64,000 nt of DNA. Origin: Brenneria izbisi (GTDB lineage: Bacteria > Pseudomonadota > Gammaproteobacteria > Enterobacterales > Enterobacteriaceae). How positions within the stretch are numbered: the first letter of the stretch is position 1; each line of letters opens with the position of its first letter. The stretch spans positions 234,068 through 298,067 of the forward strand of contig NZ_JAMPJU010000004.1 of NCBI RefSeq assembly GCF_025840185.1, given 5' to 3'. The notes beneath the pieces were generated by a model. That model worked only from the letters and a program-made list of their open reading frames with translations. It made no database searches and was not told where the DNA came from. This document shows positions 22,112 to 31,790 of this stretch, piece by piece. Position numbers and translations under genes: made by a program.

Positions 22112-23371
22112 GTGAGTAAGACTCAAGGATTAAAACAGGAACTTGGGGTGATTCAGGGCGTAGGGCTGCTTTCTACCTCATTACTGGGAACCGGCGTATT
22201 CGCCGTACCCGCGCTGGTTGCGCAACTGGCGCAGCAGGATAGTCTGTGGGCATGGCCGCTGTTAATCCTGTTTGTTTTCCCGATTGCGATTGGATTTGCG
22301 GCATTAGGTCAACATTTTCCGCATGCCGGCGGCGCCGCCCATTTCGTCAAGATGGCGTTTGGGCCGCGTCTGGCGCGTGTCACCCGTTGGTTGTTTCTTT
22401 CGGTGATCCCGCTGGGGCTTCCTGCGGCGTTACAAATTGCGGCGGGCTTCTGGCAGGCGGCATTAGGCTGGAACGATCTGGGATTGCTGATGGTGCAGTT
22501 ACTTACGTTAGGCGGGATCTGGGTGCTGGGGCTGCGCAGCGCTGGCTCCAGCGCCAATATTCAAATTATTATCGCCCTGTTGGTGGTCGGCCTGGTGGCG
22601 GCTATCTGGTGGCAAGGCGATATCACGCCAGCCCACATTCCCTGGCCTGCCGTTGGCGAGCTTTCCTGGTCGAATACCTTTAGCGCGCTGGCGGTGATGT
22701 TCTGGTGTTTTGTCGGGCTGGAAGCATTCGCGCATATGGCGACGGAATTTCGCACGCCGGCGCGTGATTTTCCACGCGCCTTGCTGATAGGCATGTTACT
22801 GGCTGGCGCCGTCTACTGGGGATGCACGGTCGCTGTTTTACATTTTAAAGCTTACGGCGAAGGGATGGCGGCGACAGCTTCCCTGCCTGGCATTGTGGTG
22901 CAATTGTTCGGTGAACATGCCTTGTGGATCGCCTGTCTGGTGGGATATCTGGCCTGTTTTGCCAGTGTCAATATCTACACGCAAGGGTTTGCCCGGCTGG
23001 TGTGGTCGCAAGCGCCGGAAGGAAGCGCATTGGCGAAATTATCTGACGGGCAAGCGCCAGTGAATGCCTTATCTATCGTGGTGGCATGCTGCCTGGTGTG
23101 CTGCCTGCTGATTTACTGGCTGCGGTTGCCATTGGAAACGCTCATTGTGTACGCCAATGGCATTTTCGTTTTGGTTTATCTGCTGTGCATGTTGGCCGGA
23201 TGGCGTTTACTGCAAGGGCGAGCCAAAGTCATGGCGGCGGCGGGCAGCATTTTGTGTTGCGCATTGTTGTTGATGATTGGCTGGAAATCGCTGTATGCGC
23301 TGACCATGCTGGCGCTATTGTGGGTTTTCCTGCCTCGCAGACGAACCGAACTGGTATCCCATTCAAATTAA
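22112..23371 (+). CDS. yjeH: L-methionine/branched-chain amino acid exporter YjeH
   Basis: APC-superfamily transporter with about 12 membrane segments; E. coli YjeH exports methionine and branched-chain amino acids. The opening LLSTSLLGTGVFAVPALVAQ, the block FPHAGGAAHFV and VMFWCFVGLEAFAHMA are nearly as in E. coli. A GTG at 22106 is possible, but the GTG at 22112 is seven bases from AAGGTG and gives 419 aa, close to the family. It stands where ligA normally follows zipA. Confidence 0.9.
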   Translation: MSKTQGLKQELGVIQGVGLLSTSLLGTGVFAVPALVAQLAQQDSLWAWPLLILFVFPIAIGFAALGQHFPHAGGAAHFVKMAFGPRLARVTRWLFLSVIPLGLPAALQIAAGFWQAALGWNDLGLLMVQLLTLGGIWVLGLRSAGSSANIQIIIALLVVGLVAAIWWQGDITPAHIPWPAVGELSWSNTFSALAVMFWCFVGLEAFAHMATEFRTPARDFPRALLIGMLLAGAVYWGCTVAVLHFKAYGEGMAATASLPGIVVQLFGEHALWIACLVGYLACFASVNIYTQGFARLVWSQAPEGSALAKLSDGQAPVNALSIVVACCLVCCLLIYWLRLPLETLIVYANGIFVLVYLLCMLAGWRLLQGRAKVMAAAGSILCCALLLMIGWKSLYALTMLALLWVFLPRRRTELVSHSN

Positions 23372-23421
23372 AGCAATGCCTCCAGCCGTTCGTTGGAGAG
23401 AGGCATTGGCGGGCGAAACGA

Positions 23422-23703
23422 TTATTCGGCGTCTGGCGTGACTGTCGTTTGTTCTGGCGCGGGCAGTCTGGCTTCCAGTTCGCTCAAGCGCTGTTCCAGC
23501 TGCGCGATTTTTTCGCGGGTACGCAACAGCACCTGGGTTTGAATGTCGAATTCTTCGCGGTTAACCAAATCAAGCCGGGTAAACTGGGACTGTAGTACCT
23601 GACGGATTTTCTTCTCCACATCATCGCCCAATTCCCGGATACCTTTTGGCATGGACTCATGCACTTGACGGGCAATCTGCTCAATCTTCTTCGGGTCAAT
23701 CAT
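23422..23703 (-). CDS. ubiK: ubiquinone biosynthesis accessory factor UbiK
   Basis: Small coiled-coil protein (YqiC, BMFP family) needed for efficient ubiquinone synthesis under oxygen; it binds UbiJ and lipid. The 93-aa product begins [20 protein letters not shown] and has a C-terminal coiled coil ([20 protein letters not shown]). It is divergent from ribB, the same pairing as in E. coli, which places this segment as a block moved next to yjeH. Confidence 0.93.
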   Translation of the reverse strand: MIDPKKIEQIARQVHESMPKGIRELGDDVEKKIRQVLQSQFTRLDLVNREEFDIQTQVLLRTREKIAQLEQRLSELEARLPAPEQTTVTPDAE

Positions 23704-23874
23704 GGCGTTTTCCTGATAGGTTGTGTCGGATAATCATATTGGTAAGTGTAATGCTAGTTGAGTATTGGATAAACTAAAACATCGAACTTGCCCCGTGAGA
23801 TCCATTGTTTCCATGTCACATTTCCTGTGGCTAATCAATTGCCCTGCAACTTCATTAGCGTTATAGTTATTTCG

Positions 23875-24083
23875 CTTATTCTCAGGGCGGGGTGTAATTC
23901 CCCACCGGCGGTAAACCAGTCGTATACAACGTAGAGACATTTACAATGTATAGGAATTGGAAGCCCGCGAGCGCTCACATCGTTTGATTTACCGGCGAAA
24001 CCGCCTGGTTTTTCAGCGTGAGGTCAGCAGATCCGGTGTAATTCCGGGGCCGACGGTGATAGTCCGGATGGGAGAGAGTAACG
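23875..24083 (+). ncRNA. FMN riboswitch (RFN element) of ribB
   Basis: The sequence carries the conserved RFN blocks in order: CTCAGGGCGGGGTG, AATTCCCCACCGGCGGTAA, a variable arm, AGCCCGCGAGCGC, TCAGCAGATCCGGTG, AATTCCGGGGCCGACGGTGA and AGTCCGGATGGGAGAGAGTA. It binds FMN and lowers ribB expression. It lies in the leader about 130 bases before the ribB start. The variable arm (about 23916-23955 with its return near 23990) is longer than in many examples. Confidence 0.96.
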
Positions 24084-24211
24084 ATACCTGTCGGGCATAG
24101 CGCCCGCTCGCGTTATTTTTGTTAGCTATTATCATGCAACCGGTGGTAATGGTTACTCCTCAAGTTCGCCCTGATTCTGGTAATCCATAAAAATATTGAG
24201 GTTTTTTTACC

Positions 24212-24865
24212 ATGAATCAGACATTACTTTCTGAATTTGGCAATCCTACCGAACGTGTGGAACGTGCTCTTGATGCTTTGCGTCAAGGTCGTGGCGTTCT
24301 GGTTCTGGATGATGAAGATCGCGAAAATGAAGGTGATCTTATTTTTGCGGCTGAAAACATGACCGTAGAACAAATGGCGCTGACTATTCGCCACGGTAGC
24401 GGCATTGTTTGTCTGTGCCTGACCGAAGCGCGTCGTCAGCAGTTGGCATTACCGATGATGGTGGAGCATAACTCCAGCGTTTATCAGACTGGTTTTACCA
24501 TCTCTATTGAAGCCGCAAAAGGGGTCACCACCGGCGTTTCCGCCGCTGACCGTATTACCACTATCCGGGCGGCAATTGCAGATGATGCGAAACCAAGCGA
24601 TCTGAATCATCCCGGTCACGTTTTCCCGCTGCGCGCGCAGCCGGGCGGCGTGTTGACGCGTGGCGGACACACGGAAGCCTCGGTCGATCTGGCGATGCTG
24701 GCGGGGCTGAAGCCAGCGGGTGTGCTGTGTGAATTGACCAATGATGATGGTTCTATGGCCCATGCGCCGGAAGTTATCGCGTTCGCCAGACAACATCATA
24801 TGCCGGTATTGACCATCGAAGATCTGGTGGCTTACCGTCAGTCGATGGAGCGTAAAGCAGGCTAA
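24212..24865 (+). CDS. ribB: 3,4-dihydroxy-2-butanone 4-phosphate synthase RibB
   Basis: Makes the four-carbon unit for riboflavin from ribulose 5-phosphate, with Mg. The 217-aa product equals E. coli RibB in length and holds the acidic metal motif [10 protein letters not shown], the IRHGSGIVC block, [14 protein letters not shown] and the HTEASVDL motif. It is a single-domain RibB, not fused to RibA. It is controlled by the FMN riboswitch in its leader and closed by a terminator at 24888. Confidence 0.97.
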   Translation: MNQTLLSEFGNPTERVERALDALRQGRGVLVLDDEDRENEGDLIFAAENMTVEQMALTIRHGSGIVCLCLTEARRQQLALPMMVEHNSSVYQTGFTISIEAAKGVTTGVSAADRITTIRAAIADDAKPSDLNHPGHVFPLRAQPGGVLTRGGHTEASVDLAMLAGLKPAGVLCELTNDDGSMAHAPEVIAFARQHHMPVLTIEDLVAYRQSMERKAG

Positions 24866-24887
24866 GTGAGCAAGCTTTAAGCGAAAT

Positions 24888-24919
24888 AAAGGGCCGGCAT
24901 TTCCGGCCCTTTGTTATTT
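24888..24919 (+). terminator. terminator after ribB
   Basis: AAAGGGCCGG and CCGGCCCTTT form a 10-bp stem with a five-base loop, followed by a broken T-run. Confidence 0.88.
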
Positions 24920-24955
24920 TCCGTATTACAGTTTTTGGCGTCAGCCGCTGTCTTA

Positions 24956-25825
24956 TCAGGCAGTCTGTCGTTTTCTCGCCAGCATCGTGGCGAAACGCAG
25001 CTTGATGCGGTTGCCGTTGACGTCTGTTTTGTGCAATTCGCCGAGATCTTCGTTGTATTTGATGATATCCCAGTCGGCATAATACTGCTTCAATTCGCCT
25101 TGTTTAAAGGTGAAGGAGAAGGGGAGTGGACACGGATAGTCATCGGTCGACATGGCGGCGATAATCAGGTTATAGCCGCCGTTTGTGGTGCTTTCCTGTA
25201 TGTTGTTAATGACATGTGGAATGCGATCGCGCTCCAGGAACATCAACACCACCGTTGAGAGAATAAAGTCATATTGCGCTTTGATTTCAGCCAGATTGAT
25301 GTCGTAAACGTCAGCCCGAATAGCCGTCAACCTTTCACTGCTGATGATGTTATTGAGTGAGGCAATGCTCTGCTCATTCTTGTCGCAGGCGGTGACGTCA
25401 AACCCGCGCAAGTTCAGATACAGTGAGTTACGCCCGCCGCCACAGCCCAAATCCAGCGTTTTACAAGGTTTGATGTATTGCATGGCGTCAATGACGTCGG
25501 AATGCGTGCGCGTCAGCCCGTATTTTTTGTTGTAAAAATCTTCTGGCGCGCAGAAAAAACTCAGTTCACATTCGAGATCATCAGAAAAAGAGAGGATCTG
25601 ATGCCATACTTGCGGTGCGACAATCGGTGGCTGATTTTGTGGCGAGAAATGAAACGTTTGCTGAATGTCGCCATTTTCATGTAGCAGAGCGAGGGTCATT
25701 TCCCCGCGCAGAAGGGAGAGTTTGGCCCAGGTGCCTGCTTTGGTATTGTGTTTTTCCTGAAAGGCGGCGGGTAATGTCTGGCTATTCCACGGTGAAATCT
25801 TTTTATAACAAATGAGATCTTGCAT
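24956..25825 (-). CDS. tehB: tellurite resistance methyltransferase TehB, long form
   Basis: SAM-dependent methyltransferase linked to tellurite and oxidant resistance. The 289-aa product has an N-terminal beta domain of the DUF1971 type (about 1-95) with [13 protein letters not shown], then the methyltransferase with motif [15 protein letters not shown] and the downstream [11 protein letters not shown] and [16 protein letters not shown] blocks. This two-domain layout matches Haemophilus influenzae TehB rather than the shorter E. coli protein. No tehA lies nearby. Confidence 0.9.
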   Translation of the reverse strand: MQDLICYKKISPWNSQTLPAAFQEKHNTKAGTWAKLSLLRGEMTLALLHENGDIQQTFHFSPQNQPPIVAPQVWHQILSFSDDLECELSFFCAPEDFYNKKYGLTRTHSDVIDAMQYIKPCKTLDLGCGGGRNSLYLNLRGFDVTACDKNEQSIASLNNIISSERLTAIRADVYDINLAEIKAQYDFILSTVVLMFLERDRIPHVINNIQESTTNGGYNLIIAAMSTDDYPCPLPFSFTFKQGELKQYYADWDIIKYNEDLGELHKTDVNGNRIKLRFATMLARKRQTA

Positions 25826-26006
25826 CTTTACCTCTGCGTATACTTGCTATCACCGCATCTTATAAACCAGTGCGATGATTACCAATAAATATTTGTTTTA
25901 AATGCAATATTTTTTGAAGTAAAAAAATAACAGCCAAAGGAATGGATAGCGTGCTCAATGATGGCTGAGAGCGCCGTCCAATCAGGGTAAACGAAGAGGA
26001 AGAAAT

Positions 26007-26027
26007 CCCCGGCGTGGTGCGCCGGGG
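26007..26027 (-). terminator. probable terminator after the fumarase gene
   Basis: CCCCGGCG pairs with CGCCGGGG around a five-base loop. Read on the minus strand it is followed by ATTTCTT. It lies seven bases beyond the fumarase stop. Confidence 0.65.
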
Positions 26028-26033
26028 AGGGTA

Positions 26034-27677
26034 TTATGCACATTTAGTACATTTGGAATTCTGAATAATTTGAAAGAAATCATTCCCTTTATCATCCACC
26101 AGAATGAAGGCCGGGAAGTCTTCCACTTCGATTTTCCAGATGGCTTCCATACCCAGTTCCGGGTATTCCACGCAGGTCAGACTCTTGATGCTGTTTTGCG
26201 CCAGAATCGCCGCCGGGCCGCCAATGCTGCCAAGGTAGAAGCCACCGTGTTTCTTGCACGCGTCGGTAACCTGCTGGCTGCGGTTGCCTTTTGCCAGCAT
26301 GATCATGCTGCCGCCGTTGGCTTGCAGTAAATCAACATAAGAGTCCATCCGACCTGCGGTAGTCGGGCCTAATGAACCGGATGCATAACCAGCCGGGGTT
26401 TTGGCCGGACCAGCGTAGTAGATCGGATGATCTTTGATGTACTGCGGCAGACCTTCACCGTTATCCAGACGCTCTTTTAGTTTGGCATGTGCAATGTCAC
26501 GGCCCACGATGATGGTGCCGGTCAAGGACAGTCGAGTCGATACCGGATACTGCGACAGCGTTTTCAGGATCTCGGCCATAGGACGATTCAGGTCGATTTT
26601 GACCGCATCGCCTTCACCGGCCTGACGCAAATGTTCAGGAATATACTTGCCGGGATTCTGTTCCAGTTGTTCCAGCCAGATCCCTTTACGGTTGATCTTG
26701 CCCTTGATGTTGCGGTCAGCCGAACAGGATACGCCCATCCCTACTGGGCAGGATGCGCCGTGGCGCGGTAGACGGATAATCCGCACATCATGAGCAAAGT
26801 ATTTACCGCCGAATTGCGCACCCAGGCCGAGATCACGCGCGGCTTGCAGAATTTCCTGCTCCAGCGCCACATCACGGAAGGCTTGTCCGTGCTCGTTGCC
26901 CTCAGTCGGTAGTTCGTCATAGTAGCGGGTGGACGCCAGTTTGACGGTTTTGAGCGTGCTTTCCGCCGAGGTGCCGCCAATGACAAATGCAATGTGATAC
27001 GGCGGGCAGGCCGCCGTACCCAGCGAACGCATTTTCTCAATCAGGAAACTTTTCAGCTTTCCTGGCGTTAATAACGCTTTGGTTTCCTGATACAGGTAGG
27101 TTTTGTTGGCGGAACCGCCGCCCTTGGAGACAAACAGGAATTTATAGTCTTCGCCCTCGGTGGTGTAGAGGTCGATCTGAGCTGGCAGGTTGGTGCCGGT
27201 GTTCACCTCTTGGTACATATCCAGCGCCGCGTTCTGTGAATAGCGCAGGTTATCTTCGATAAAGGTGTTGTACACGCCGCGAGACAGCGCTTCGGCATCA
27301 TTGCCGCCGGTCCATACTCTCTGTCCTTTCTTACCGACGATGATCGCCGTACCGGTGTCCTGACAGGTAGGTAAAATACCTTTGGCGGCAATTTCCGAGT
27401 TACGCAGAAATTGCAGGGCGACGTATTTGTCGTTTTCACTGGCTTCCGGGTCGTGAAGGATATCGGCGACTTGCTGTTGATGGGAAGGGCGAAGCATAAA
27501 AGAAGCATCGTGGAAGGCTTGTTGAGCGAGGATGGTAAGGGCTTCCGGCTCAATCTTGAGAATATCCTGACCTTCGAATTGCGTCACAGAAACAAAATCA
27601 CTGCTCAGCAGACGATACTCGGTGTCATCTTGACCTAATGGAAAAGGTTCTTGGTAATGGAAGGGTTTATTTGACAT
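26034..27677 (-). CDS. fumA: class I (iron-sulfur) fumarate hydratase, FumA/FumB type
   Basis: Interconverts fumarate and malate with an oxygen-sensitive [4Fe-4S] cluster. The start at 27677 gives MSNKPFHYQ and 547 aa, one less than E. coli FumA. The cluster cysteines are in [15 protein letters not shown] and SCSADRN. C-terminal motifs [19 protein letters not shown] and [16 protein letters not shown] are intact. FumA and FumB cannot be told apart from sequence alone. It stands alone; the fumarate made or used could matter to the nearby fumarate-reductase-like operons. Confidence 0.95.
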   Translation of the reverse strand: MSNKPFHYQEPFPLGQDDTEYRLLSSDFVSVTQFEGQDILKIEPEALTILAQQAFHDASFMLRPSHQQQVADILHDPEASENDKYVALQFLRNSEIAAKGILPTCQDTGTAIIVGKKGQRVWTGGNDAEALSRGVYNTFIEDNLRYSQNAALDMYQEVNTGTNLPAQIDLYTTEGEDYKFLFVSKGGGSANKTYLYQETKALLTPGKLKSFLIEKMRSLGTAACPPYHIAFVIGGTSAESTLKTVKLASTRYYDELPTEGNEHGQAFRDVALEQEILQAARDLGLGAQFGGKYFAHDVRIIRLPRHGASCPVGMGVSCSADRNIKGKINRKGIWLEQLEQNPGKYIPEHLRQAGEGDAVKIDLNRPMAEILKTLSQYPVSTRLSLTGTIIVGRDIAHAKLKERLDNGEGLPQYIKDHPIYYAGPAKTPAGYASGSLGPTTAGRMDSYVDLLQANGGSMIMLAKGNRSQQVTDACKKHGGFYLGSIGGPAAILAQNSIKSLTCVEYPELGMEAIWKIEVEDFPAFILVDDKGNDFFQIIQNSKCTKCA

Positions 27678-28130
27678 TGTTTTCTCACTCGCGTTCGCAT
27701 TATTAGTAGGCTTGTATCTTGTGTGATTCAATCTCAGTTAAAGACTTTTGTATCAGGTTGAATACCTGTCTCGCGGGGGAATTGAGCGCGGCTTTTTCAT
27801 TGTGGCATTCTCATCCTGGACAAACACAAAAGTAATAATCCCTATAATAGTATGGTTTTGCGGCGGCAAGTACCACTTTGGTACATCACATAATTGGCAA
27901 TAAATAACAGGATTATTTGCTCGTCCGCGTCATGATGAAGAAAAGTAAAATCATTGTAATCAAATAGGTCTGATTATTGAGATAAGAAGATATTAAATCA
28001 TTTAAGTAAATTACTTAATTAAAGTAACCGATGTGGTTAGGGATAATAACTATTCAAGTAATACTGTTATTTTTTTAAACCGATTGTGTAAGGCGAAAAT
28101 AATATCAGCACGGCGCTCGCACTGTGGCGA
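27678..28130. other. AT-rich upstream region of the fumarase gene, no gene seen
   Basis: 453 bases without a credible coding frame. The half away from the fumarase (about 27900-28080) is strongly AT-rich. This is the expected place for oxygen-responsive control of the fumarase, but no clear FNR or ArcA site could be picked out by eye. Confidence 0.4.
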
Positions 28131-28793
28131 TTAAAGCAGTTTCAGTCTGAACGCCTGATAATCCGGCAGTTCAGGCGCACGCCATAAGTACCATGATGCA
28201 ATGGTGCGATAAGGCTGACAAGGTTCGCTCAGTTCACGCAGGAGATGGCGAGTCGGCATCTCTTGTAAATGGTAGACATAGCGTAGCCCTTGTCGAATGC
28301 CTAAATCGTCGAGCGGCATAATATCCGTCCGTTCCAGCGAGTAAATCAGAAAAATTTCCACCGTCCAGCGGCCAATCCCTTTTAATGAACACAACTGCTT
28401 GATCAGCGTTTCATCATCCATACCGACAGCATGTTCAAGGCTTGGCACCAGACCGCTCAAGGCGCCGTGGGAGATGGCGTGCAGGGTGTCAATCTTGCGC
28501 GCGGAAAAACCGCATTGCCTCAGGGTTTCGCTGGAACAGGCGGCCATTTGTTCTACGCTGGGAAATTGCCCATCGTGGATGTTCATCAGTTTCGTCACCA
28601 TCGCATCACCGGCGCGGGTGGTTAACTGTTGGTGAGCGACCGCTCGGATCAAGGCTTCATAGGGTTCTCTGTGAGGAGCCGTCTGATGGCGACATGCTCC
28701 CACCTGCGATATCAGGTTGGCCCAGCGTTCGCTAATGGCGCTGAGGTGTGCTGCGGCTTTACGATCAAAATCCCGTTGGCGGTTGGGCGTCAT
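28131..28793 (-). CDS. DNA-3-methyladenine glycosylase, AlkA/Mag1 type
   Basis: Removes alkylated purines in base-excision repair. It has the HhH-GPD fold: RAVAHQQLTTRAG (first helical block), the helix-hairpin-helix LKGIGRWTVEIFL (about 137-149) and the catalytic Asp in MPLDDLGIRQG. The ATG at 28793, seven bases after AGGGA, gives 220 aa; an ATG 60 bases upstream has no ribosome site. Its size is nearer yeast Mag1 than E. coli AlkA, which has an extra N-terminal domain. It is divergent from alkB. Confidence 0.87.
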   Translation of the reverse strand: MTPNRQRDFDRKAAAHLSAISERWANLISQVGACRHQTAPHREPYEALIRAVAHQQLTTRAGDAMVTKLMNIHDGQFPSVEQMAACSSETLRQCGFSARKIDTLHAISHGALSGLVPSLEHAVGMDDETLIKQLCSLKGIGRWTVEIFLIYSLERTDIMPLDDLGIRQGLRYVYHLQEMPTRHLLRELSEPCQPYRTIASWYLWRAPELPDYQAFRLKLL

Positions 28794-28906
28794 CACTGTT
28801 TTCCCTGGTTTACATATTTTGAAAGACCATGAACCGGTCAGGCAATCGAACATAGGTGATTATATGATGATCCGCTACGCTATGGATGATCTTGAGCGAT
28901 GCTCTG

Positions 28907-28919
28907 AATTAAAAAGCAA
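28907..28919 (+). promoter_or_regulatory. putative Ada box upstream of alkB
   Basis: AATTAAAAAGCAA fits the Ada-binding pattern AAT-N6-GCAA exactly and agrees with the E. coli ada operator at 11 of 13 bases. TTGGGC (28923-28928) and TATCCT (28947-28952) downstream are a plausible -35/-10 pair toward alkB, so the box sits next to the -35 region as in ada. Confidence 0.55.
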
Positions 28920-29005
28920 GGTTTGGGCGTGTGCGCCACGTCTTTTTATCCTTACCGACGATGCAACCAGATGCTATCCGGCAGACGAAAAGGGAGCGGC
29001 CCGTC

Positions 29006-29662
29006 ATGAATCTTGATTTATTTGCGCATGAAATCCCGCAGCAACGAACGGAAACGCTGGCGCCGGGCGCGGTTATCCTGCGTGGCTTCGCCTATCCAGA
29101 GACGGCGGCGTTGATGACGGCAATCAGCGAGGTGACGGCGTGCGCGCCGTTTCGCCATATGGTGACGCCGGGAGGCTATGTTATGTCGGTGGCGATGAGC
29201 AACTGCGGGCCGCTGGGCTGGATCACCGATGACAGCGGCTATCGCTATTCGCCGATCGATACGCTTACCGGGCAGCTGTGGCCGGCAATGCCCGACGTTT
29301 TTTCTCAATTGGCGCATCGCGCTGCCAGCGTCGCCGGTTTTGAGGATTTTGCCCCTGATGCCTGCCTGATCAACCGCTACGATGTGGGGGCGCGAATGTC
29401 GCTGCATCAGGACAAGGACGAACATGATTTCAGTCAGCCCATCGTTTCGCTCTCGCTGGGACTGGGCGCCACCTTTCTATTTGGCGGCTTGAAGCGCCAC
29501 GATCAGGTTCAACGCTGTTCGTTGCTGCACAGTGATGTGATTGTCTGGGGCGGCGCGTCGCGGCTGCGTTACCATGGCGTATTGCCGCTGAAAAGCGGCG
29601 TCGTGCCAGACGGTATTACGGGAGAACACCGTTTTAATCTGACGTTTCGTAAAGCGGGATGA
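29006..29662 (+). CDS. alkB: DNA/RNA oxidative demethylase AlkB
   Basis: Iron(II)/2-oxoglutarate dioxygenase that repairs 1-methyladenine and 3-methylcytosine. The ATG at 29006, nine bases after AGGGAG, gives 218 aa beginning MNLDLFAHE. Iron ligands are His134 and Asp136 (SLHQDKDE) and His190 (RLRYHGV). The 2-oxoglutarate arginines are Arg209 and Arg215 (HRFNLTFRKAG). The nucleotide-recognition lid MVTPGGYVMSVAMSNCG is conserved. It is divergent from an alkyl-purine glycosylase gene, so the pair forms a small alkylation-repair locus. Confidence 0.95.
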   Translation: MNLDLFAHEIPQQRTETLAPGAVILRGFAYPETAALMTAISEVTACAPFRHMVTPGGYVMSVAMSNCGPLGWITDDSGYRYSPIDTLTGQLWPAMPDVFSQLAHRAASVAGFEDFAPDACLINRYDVGARMSLHQDKDEHDFSQPIVSLSLGLGATFLFGGLKRHDQVQRCSLLHSDVIVWGGASRLRYHGVLPLKSGVVPDGITGEHRFNLTFRKAG

Positions 29663-29772
29663 TAGGGATGAAATAAAGCCAGCCTGTATCCGCATTGGCT
29701 GGATAGACGGGCTGGCCGGGATCCCCCGCCGTGTTTCAGGTTGCAAAACGAAATCAGGCTGGGGCTGGCATT

Positions 29773-31302
29773 TTACTTCCTGGAAAAACTGATATAGTCG
29801 AGCGCATTTTCTGCCGCGATACGGCCAGAGTTCAGTGCAAAGCCGAAGGTGCCGCCGCCCAGCAGTAAATCGTAGGTATCGCCATACATCCCGGCGGCGT
29901 CGTTGCCGGTGACGTACAAGCCGGGGATCGCGTCGCCTGTTTTATCCACCGCCTGCATTTTTTCGTTGATCTTCACGCCGCCCAGCGTCCCCAACGCGGC
30001 GGGTTGCATTCTGACCGCATAGAATGGCCCGGTTTTTACCGCACGCAGGTAATCCATGTTTTTGTTAAACACTTCATCCCGTTTCTGGGCGGCAAACATG
30101 TTGTTTTGCTCCAGGGTTGCCTTGAGCACGTTGACCTCTACGCCCATCTCTTTCGCCAGTCCTTCAATAGTGGCGGATTTGAAGACAAAACCGCGGTTCT
30201 TCTGGCTTTCTTTATTAAATTCGTCATCGAATTTGGTGAGTTTCGTGTTGGCGATAACCCATTCGCCGATCGGCACGTCAATGCCATCTTCGACGTAGTG
30301 CTGACGGGATTGTTCATCGAAAATGGAGTACATGACGCCGCCTGCTTTCGATAGCGCGTTACCGGAGTGCGGCCAGATAATGACGTTGGATTCATCGGTG
30401 AAGCGACGTCCGTGTTGGTCGACCCACAGATAAGGCTGACGGGCGGCGGCCAGCAAATGAGAGTTGGGCGCGTAATCCGGCAGACCGGGGCGATAGGCTT
30501 GCAGAACGCCCATACCGTCTGGTTTGGCGCCCGCTTTCCATGCCATATTGATGCCATCGCCGTCTTTACCGGTGTTGCCGACCATGATGGTATCCGGGAA
30601 TTCGGCATATTTTTGCAGCATTTCCTTGTTGTTGGCATAACCGCCGGTGGCGATAATGACGGCGCTGGTCGCGATCTGGAATGGACGGCCTTCACTATCC
30701 TGCGCGGCGACGCCGGCTATTTTGCCGTCTTTAATGATCAAATCCTTCCCCGCTGTTTTGACCAGCGTGGTGACATCCATATTTTTAAATTGCTCATGGA
30801 AGGTCTTGATCAAATGACGCCCGTGGCCGGGGCCGTCAATCACGTGCCAGGTCAGCATACCGCCAGGACCGCCGGGGCCGATGTATTCAAACTTGATGCC
30901 TTTTGATTTCACCCATTCGATGGTATCCGCGGAGCGGTTGACGAAAGCGCGTACCACGAACGGGTTTGCCATCCAGTGGCTGTATTCCATGATGGTTTTG
31001 AAGGCCATATCCGGCGTAACAATAATCCCTTGACGTTTTTGCATGGAACTGTTGGCCGCGAAAATGCCTTCGGCAAAATTACCGGTGCCGCCAACGACGG
31101 ACTGTTTCTCCAGCAAGACAATTTTTGCCCCTTTTTCGGCGGCGGCCATCGCCGCCGCTGTTCCGGCCGCGCCTGCGCCGATGATCACTACATCGGCACG
31201 CTTAGGTATTTCTGGTTTTGCGGTTTCAGCCGCCTGTACGACGGATAACCCCATTATCGATATACACAGGGGCGCCAATAAACGTTTTCTGAATATTTTC
31301 AT
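29773..31302 (-). CDS. exported FAD flavoprotein, fumarate/urocanate/acrylate reductase type
   Basis: Probable catalytic subunit of a periplasmic respiratory reductase that saturates a C=C bond next to a carboxylate. It has a Sec signal peptide (cut near VVQA-AE, residue 24), the FAD motif VVIIGAGAAGTAAAMAAAEKG from residue 38, GGTGNFAEGIFAANS, and the C-terminal GGGTFGFALNSGRIAAENA typical of the FAD_binding_2 family. At 509 aa it lacks both the haem domain of Shewanella flavocytochrome c3 and a fused FMN domain; the FMN protein is the separate gene 63 bases upstream. The substrate cannot be read from sequence. Confidence 0.82.
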   Translation of the reverse strand: MKIFRKRLLAPLCISIMGLSVVQAAETAKPEIPKRADVVIIGAGAAGTAAAMAAAEKGAKIVLLEKQSVVGGTGNFAEGIFAANSSMQKRQGIIVTPDMAFKTIMEYSHWMANPFVVRAFVNRSADTIEWVKSKGIKFEYIGPGGPGGMLTWHVIDGPGHGRHLIKTFHEQFKNMDVTTLVKTAGKDLIIKDGKIAGVAAQDSEGRPFQIATSAVIIATGGYANNKEMLQKYAEFPDTIMVGNTGKDGDGINMAWKAGAKPDGMGVLQAYRPGLPDYAPNSHLLAAARQPYLWVDQHGRRFTDESNVIIWPHSGNALSKAGGVMYSIFDEQSRQHYVEDGIDVPIGEWVIANTKLTKFDDEFNKESQKNRGFVFKSATIEGLAKEMGVEVNVLKATLEQNNMFAAQKRDEVFNKNMDYLRAVKTGPFYAVRMQPAALGTLGGVKINEKMQAVDKTGDAIPGLYVTGNDAAGMYGDTYDLLLGGGTFGFALNSGRIAAENALDYISFSRK

Positions 31303-31365
31303 GGTATTTTCCTAAGCCGTAATAAAATAAATATATTGCGAACGCAATAGACGGCGGTTGATGTG

Positions 31366-31719
31366 CTATTCATTGATTTTTGCTTGTAAATACGCCTCTT
31401 CCGCGGCTTCAAGTACTGCGCCGCTGGTAACACTGGCCCCGGAGACGCCATCAACCTGGATGCTCTGTTTTTCAACCATCGCGTTGGCTAATTCTTTCGC
31501 GGCCTCGCCCCCAACTTCCGGGGTTTCGTCAGGCGCATTAATCGTGGCTTTGATTATTTTTCCCTGGGCATCAACGTCAATAGTGACGGCGACATCCCCG
31601 CCCATACCGGGTTTGGTTGCGGAATAGGTTCCAGCCTTAAAATTATTACTTTCTTGTGCAATTACCGTCCCCGTAGCCAAAAAAAGGCAAAGGAAGAGCG
31701 CACCTGAAGATGTTTTCAT
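31366..31719 (-). CDS. exported FMN-binding domain protein, electron-transfer subunit
   Basis: Small periplasmic protein: signal peptide (about 1-21), then a single FMN_bind domain with the flavinylation motif DGVSGASVTS; the expected FMN attachment is Ser96, added by ApbE. It would pass electrons from the NrfCD-like quinol oxidase to the flavoprotein encoded next. The start at 31719 lies five bases after GGGAG and gives 117 aa; an ATG four codons upstream has no ribosome site. No apbE gene is in the window. Serine rather than threonine as acceptor is the less usual form. Confidence 0.82.
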   Translation of the reverse strand: MKTSSGALFLCLFLATGTVIAQESNNFKAGTYSATKPGMGGDVAVTIDVDAQGKIIKATINAPDETPEVGGEAAKELANAMVEKQSIQVDGVSGASVTSGAVLEAAEEAYLQAKINE

Positions 31720-31790
31720 ATCAACTCCCATTCAGATTGGTTAAATTAAAAATTAATGACGGACAAAAACGAATAAATTTTCTCTTTTAT

